Source: Clostridia bacterium (lineage in GTDB: Bacteria; Bacillota_A; Clostridia; Oscillospirales; CAG-382). From it: DNA of 18,847 nucleotides. Numbering within the stretch: the first letter of the stretch is position 1; each line of letters begins with the position of its first letter. Made by a program: the position numbers and the translations under genes. The notes beneath the pieces were generated by a model that searched no databases, was not told the DNA's origin, and saw only the letters and a program-made list of their open reading frames with translations. Below are positions 15,598 to 18,847 of this stretch, piece by piece. The stretch lies in contig JAFWWX010000147.1 in NCBI GenBank assembly GCA_017517985.1, positions 1 to 18,847 on the forward strand. Reading direction: 5' to 3'.

Positions 15598-17688
15598 TTA
15601 TCTGATACCGGGCATACCGCCACTCTGACCTCTGCCCGACATACCACCGGAAGGCATACCGCCTCCCATTCCCATCATACCGCCGGAGGGCATACCACCC
15701 ATGCCCATCATTCCCATAGCAGATGAGGAGGTATTACGGTTCTGTTCTACAATTACGATGTCGCCTTCGGAAAGTCCGGATACAATTTCAACAAAGTCAT
15801 CATCGGAAATACCGACAGTTACTCTTACAGTTTCATATTCTGTTTCTGCCGGTGCTGTACCGTATACTGCAGGCATTTGCATTTCCCCGCGACCTGATGT
15901 ACCGGATATGCCCTCCTTTGAGGGCATATTTTCAGGCATTGTCATACCACTTCCGAAAGAATTATTTTCGGACTCTGTCTCTCCGTTACCAAAGGGATTA
16001 CCTTCGGGTTTTGTTCCGCCGTCACCAAAGGTACTTCCTTCAGGGAAACCACCCTGGGGAATATTCATAGCAGGTCTGTCGGAGGAATCAGAAGAAGGTC
16101 TGTTTTGTGTCTGTGGCATATTTTCTGATGTCGTACCGCTATTTGTAGATGTAGACTTATCGGTATTGGAAGTTTTATCATCTTCCTTTAGAGCATCGGG
16201 ATTTTTAACAACTTTAACTGTATTTCCTCTTGCAACTGCACCTGTGGGAATTGCAAGTACATTTTCAGACCTGTTTACTATTATTTCTGCATCAATATTC
16301 ATACCGGGAAGAAGACTTGAAAGAGCATTTTCGTCTGTAATTGTTACAGTTACAGGATATGTAGTTACGCCGTTTAGAGTTGTACCTACTTTTGAGATTT
16401 TTGTAATCTCACCGAAGAACACCTCCCCGTCACGGGCTTCGCTCGTTATTGTTACCTCCTGTCCCTTTTGGATGGAGAAGATGTCAATTTCGTCTATGTT
16501 CATATCAAAGGTAAGGGCAGAAAGGTCGTATATTATCGCAACTGTTGCATTACCGCCGGTAATGTCTATGCTCTCGCCCACATTATAGTTCTTTTCAACT
16601 ACAGTGCCAGCGATAGGCGCTGTTATTTCATAGTCAGAAAGATTGTCCAGTGTATCGTCATAGTTCATCTGTGCTGTTTCAAGGCTATCCTCAGCGTCTT
16701 TTATTCTATCTTCAAGGTCCTCCGAGTCAAAGGTCATAATCACCTGACCATCGGTAACTTTTCCGCCCTCATTTATATTAAGGGTCAGTATTTCACCGCC
16801 GTACTGCGCTGTAAGCTTTTCTTCAATATTATAGTAAAAGTTTGCGCTGTCTGTACTTGTAATATCACCACTATACTCAGCTGATGCCCTTGTATTTTTT
16901 GAAATACCGCCAGGATTTTTCACAAGGACAGTTACTTCTCTTGTCGGCGCTCCAAATTCGTTTATACCTGTAATAGTAGCTTTTTTCTTAACTGTACCGG
17001 AAAGTCTTTCTCCGTTTCCTTCAACAATCACTGTAATTACTGTGCCGATTTCCATTGAATCTGCGTGTATTGCGTGGAACGGCAGGTCAATAAGCATATT
17101 TTCATTGTCCACAATATCTGCAACAGCACCGCCTTTCTGTACAGTATCACCAACTTCAACATAAAGCTTCTGTACTGTACCTGAAAGGTCAGATTTTGCG
17201 GAAAGCTCTTTTCTTTGCTCCTGAAGCTCTGATAGATTTTTCTCTGCTTTATCAAGACTCATACGACGTTGTCTTATGGTTGAATCCATATCGCCCGAAT
17301 CAATAACATAAAGCACCTGGTCTTTCTGTACCTCATCGCCCTCCTCAAAATACGCTTCAAGTATATCGCCCTTTACCTTGGAGGTTATAGTGTATGAGTC
17401 GGCAGGCTTCAGAGTTCCGGTTGCAGAAAGCTTTTCGGTAATTGTTCTTCTTGTAACTGTGTATGTAGTAAGATTGCTTGCTGCAACCTCACGGCGTTTC
17501 AAGTCGAAAAACTTCCACACCGCAAAACCTATAACAAGTGCAATCACAAGAAGTACCGCAAGAGTTTTCACAAGCTTTTTTCGTTTCTTTCTCGCAGCTC
17601 GCTTTCTCTGCTCGGCACGAAGCTTTGCTTCCTCGGCAGTAAGACCTGCACCCTGTTCCTTTGTTGTCTTTGAGCTGATTTTCGTCAT
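15598..17688 (-). CDS. HlyD/MacA-like adaptor with two tandem adaptor modules and a Met/Gly-rich tail
   Basis: 696 residues, much longer than a usual MacA (about 370-400). Residues 1-37 are a basic cytoplasmic segment and 38-59 one membrane span. Residues about 76-278 form a first adaptor module (lipoyl-like halves around a coiled coil at 137-165, then a barrel). Residues about 285-495 form a second, with its coiled coil at 322-352 and [19 protein letters not shown] at 356-374. Residues about 498-612 are a low-complexity, probably disordered insert rich in Ser, Gly, Asn and Pro. A last beta domain spans about 615-650. The end, 654-696, has 11 Met among Gly and Ser ([11 protein letters not shown] repeated twice). 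In a Gram-positive the protein should face the cell wall and serve the transporter encoded just downstream. The ATG follows AAAGGA at 10 bases. Confidence 0.9.
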   Translation of the reverse strand: MTKISSKTTKEQGAGLTAEEAKLRAEQRKRAARKKRKKLVKTLAVLLVIALVIGFAVWKFFDLKRREVAASNLTTYTVTRRTITEKLSATGTLKPADSYTITSKVKGDILEAYFEEGDEVQKDQVLYVIDSGDMDSTIRQRRMSLDKAEKNLSELQEQRKELSAKSDLSGTVQKLYVEVGDTVQKGGAVADIVDNENMLIDLPFHAIHADSMEIGTVITVIVEGNGERLSGTVKKKATITGINEFGAPTREVTVLVKNPGGISKNTRASAEYSGDITSTDSANFYYNIEEKLTAQYGGEILTLNINEGGKVTDGQVIMTFDSEDLEDRIKDAEDSLETAQMNYDDTLDNLSDYEITAPIAGTVVEKNYNVGESIDITGGNATVAIIYDLSALTFDMNIDEIDIFSIQKGQEVTITSEARDGEVFFGEITKISKVGTTLNGVTTYPVTVTITDENALSSLLPGMNIDAEIIVNRSENVLAIPTGAVARGNTVKVVKNPDALKEDDKTSNTDKSTSTNSGTTSENMPQTQNRPSSDSSDRPAMNIPQGGFPEGSTFGDGGTKPEGNPFGNGETESENNSFGSGMTMPENMPSKEGISGTSGRGEMQMPAVYGTAPAETEYETVRVTVGISDDDFVEIVSGLSEGDIVIVEQNRNTSSSAMGMMGMGGMPSGGMMGMGGGMPSGGMSGRGQSGGMPGIR

Positions 17689-17840
17689 TTTATATCTGTC
17701 CTTTCATAAAAATCAGAGTCTTGGGCAAAAGAAAAGATTTCTGTTTTGAAGCAATATCTTACAGTTTTACTTCTTTTTCTCCGTTCTCGCCCCGCAAATG
17801 TTTTTATACCTCACCTGCGAATGTTTTACAGTACAAAATT

Positions 17841-17869
17841 ATAATATAACTATGTGTTCTCCGTGTGAA
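17841..17869 (-). promoter_or_regulatory. Probable sigma-A promoter for the export operon
   Basis: On the minus strand, TTCACA (17869-17864) and TATTAT (17846-17841) are each one base from consensus and 17 bases apart. The start would be near 17834, leaving a leader of about 145 bases before the adaptor ATG. Confidence 0.6.
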
Positions 17870-17984
17870 AAAACACTGTTTTTTTATCGACTAAAGCCAC
17901 AAAATACGACATATTTTGTCAAAAAAGGGTATATGGTAATTATGTTTGCCAGGTATTTACAGTCTTTTGTAAAACAGCTTATGG

Positions 17985-18013
17985 TTGACAAGTACATAAA
18001 AGTATGTTAAAAT
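17985..18013 (+). promoter_or_regulatory. Sigma-A promoter for the nucleotidyltransferase gene
   Basis: TTGACA at 17985-17990, a 17-base spacer, and TAAAAT at 18008-18013. The start would be near 18020, about 40 bases before the ATG. Confidence 0.85.
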
Positions 18014-18060
18014 TACTGTACAGCCTGAAAGAAATTATACTGAAAGGAAGTAAACAGCTA

Positions 18061-18847
18061 TGAAAGACGCAACACTTGTTGTAATGGCGGCAGGTATGGG
18101 TAGCCGTTTCGGCGGTCTAAAACAGATGGAGCCTGTGTCGGCTGACGGCAGAGCCATTCTTGATTACTCGGTTTATGACGCAAAAAAAGCAGGTTTCACA
18201 AAGGTAGTTTTTATTATAAAAGAGGAAATAGAAAAGGAATTTAAGGAGATTGTCGGAAAGAGAATTGAAAAAATGATTGCCGTTGAGTACGTAAATCAGG
18301 ATATGACAATTCTACCCCAGGGTCGTACAAAGCCTTTCGGAACAGCCCACGCAATTTACTGCTGCAGAAATGTTGTAAAAACTCCCTTTGCGGTTGTAAA
18401 CGCCGATGACTACTACGGCTGTAATGCCTTTTTTGAAATGAAAAAATATCTCGACACTGCATCAGGTCTTGATACTGCTATGGTAGGCTATCTTCTTGAA
18501 AATACTCTTACGGAAAACGGCACAGTTGCAAGAGGCGTGTGCCAAACAAAGGATGGTTACCTTGAGGAAATAACCGAGCGAACAAAGATTAATTCAAATC
18601 TTGAATATACCGAAGACGGCGGTAACACCTGGACAAAGCTTCCCGAGGGTACAATGGTATCAATGAATCTGTGGGGCTTTACACCGGATATATTCTCCGA
18701 GGTAGAAAAGGACTTTAAGTATTTCCTTGAAAATGCAGACCTTATGAAAGATGAATTTTATATTCCGATAGTCGTTGACAACCTCATTAAGGAAGGAAAA
18801 ACAAAGGTAAAGGTACTGAAGAATACTGACAAGTGGTACGGAATGAC
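18061..18847 (+). CDS. Sugar-phosphate-type nucleotidyltransferase (3' end beyond the window)
   Basis: 262 codons are visible with no stop; the gene continues past the right edge. Residues 9-21 (MAAGMGSRFGGLK) are the nucleotide-binding loop of the NTP-transferase fold, with Lys21 as the conserved basic residue. NADDYYG at 114-120 is the metal- and nucleotide-binding Asp motif. TKPFGTAHAI at 90-99 is the base-recognition segment. These enzymes join a nucleoside triphosphate to a sugar phosphate or similar alcohol phosphate to give an activated precursor. The visible pattern matches a subgroup common in Clostridia and Bacteroides, usually annotated only as nucleotidyltransferase, so the exact substrate is open. 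The ATG follows GAAAGGAAG, and a consensus promoter lies upstream, so it is the first gene of its unit. Confidence 0.9.

Larger units (their letters stand above)
17689..18060. other. Gene-free divergent region between the export operon and the nucleotidyltransferase gene
   Basis: 372 AT-rich bases. It holds the two outward promoters (minus 17841-17869, plus 17985-18013). A near-repeat, GCAAATGTTTTTA at 17794 and GCGAATGTTTTACA at 17817, lies in the long leader of the export operon and could be a regulator site. No coding sequence was seen. Confidence 0.65.

Noticed and set aside
15701..16588. Open frame on the plus strand opposite the adaptor gene
   Set aside because: It results from the low-complexity repeats of the adaptor read backwards and has no start signals.

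Overview
The window looks like a chromosomal segment of a low-to-moderate GC Firmicute, most likely a gut Clostridia (Oscillospirales/Ruminococcaceae type). The reasons are the rpsF-ssb-rpsR gene order, an SSB tail ending DDLPF, strong AGGAGG-type ribosome binding sites, TTGACA/TATAAT promoters, an S-layer-homology protein, a clostridial-type cysteine-rich protein, and many small palindromic or heptad repeats between genes. No rRNA, tRNA, CRISPR array, phage or intact transposon was found.

Layout. (1) 1-1496, minus strand: a probable type II pantothenate kinase (cut by the window edge), an ECF vitamin-transporter S component, and a 4'-phosphopantetheinyl transferase. Together they suggest pantothenate uptake, CoA synthesis and carrier-protein activation. 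(2) 1599-7701, minus strand: murI, a protein of unknown function, an S41 C-terminal processing protease with a peptidoglycan-binding-like domain, then gyrA. The first three overlap and share a near-perfect sigma-A promoter at 7783-7811. (3) 8073-9011, plus strand: a protein with 29 cysteines, preceded by a sequence fitting a sigma-K (late mother-cell sporulation) promoter. (4) 9378-10628, plus strand: rpsF-ssb-rpsR with a consensus promoter, a structured leader that may be the S6:S18 autoregulatory element, and a clear terminator. (5) 10630-11144: a gene-free stretch with at least six consecutive inverted repeats. (6) 17688-11145, minus strand: a MacA/MacB-like export operon (double-module adaptor with a Met/Gly-rich tail, ATPase, permease), followed by a secreted SLH-domain protein. 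(7) 18061 to the edge, plus strand: a sugar-phosphate-type nucleotidyltransferase with a consensus promoter.

The points most worth a second look are the sigma-K-like promoter and cysteine-rich protein pair, the heptad repeat read in frame inside the phosphopantetheinyl transferase (with another copy near 11101), the three-way-junction element between gyrA and that gene, the pantothenate/CoA/PPTase grouping, and the unusual double-module adaptor. Most other genes are ordinary housekeeping genes. I see no clear sign of a wholly new defence or mobile system.
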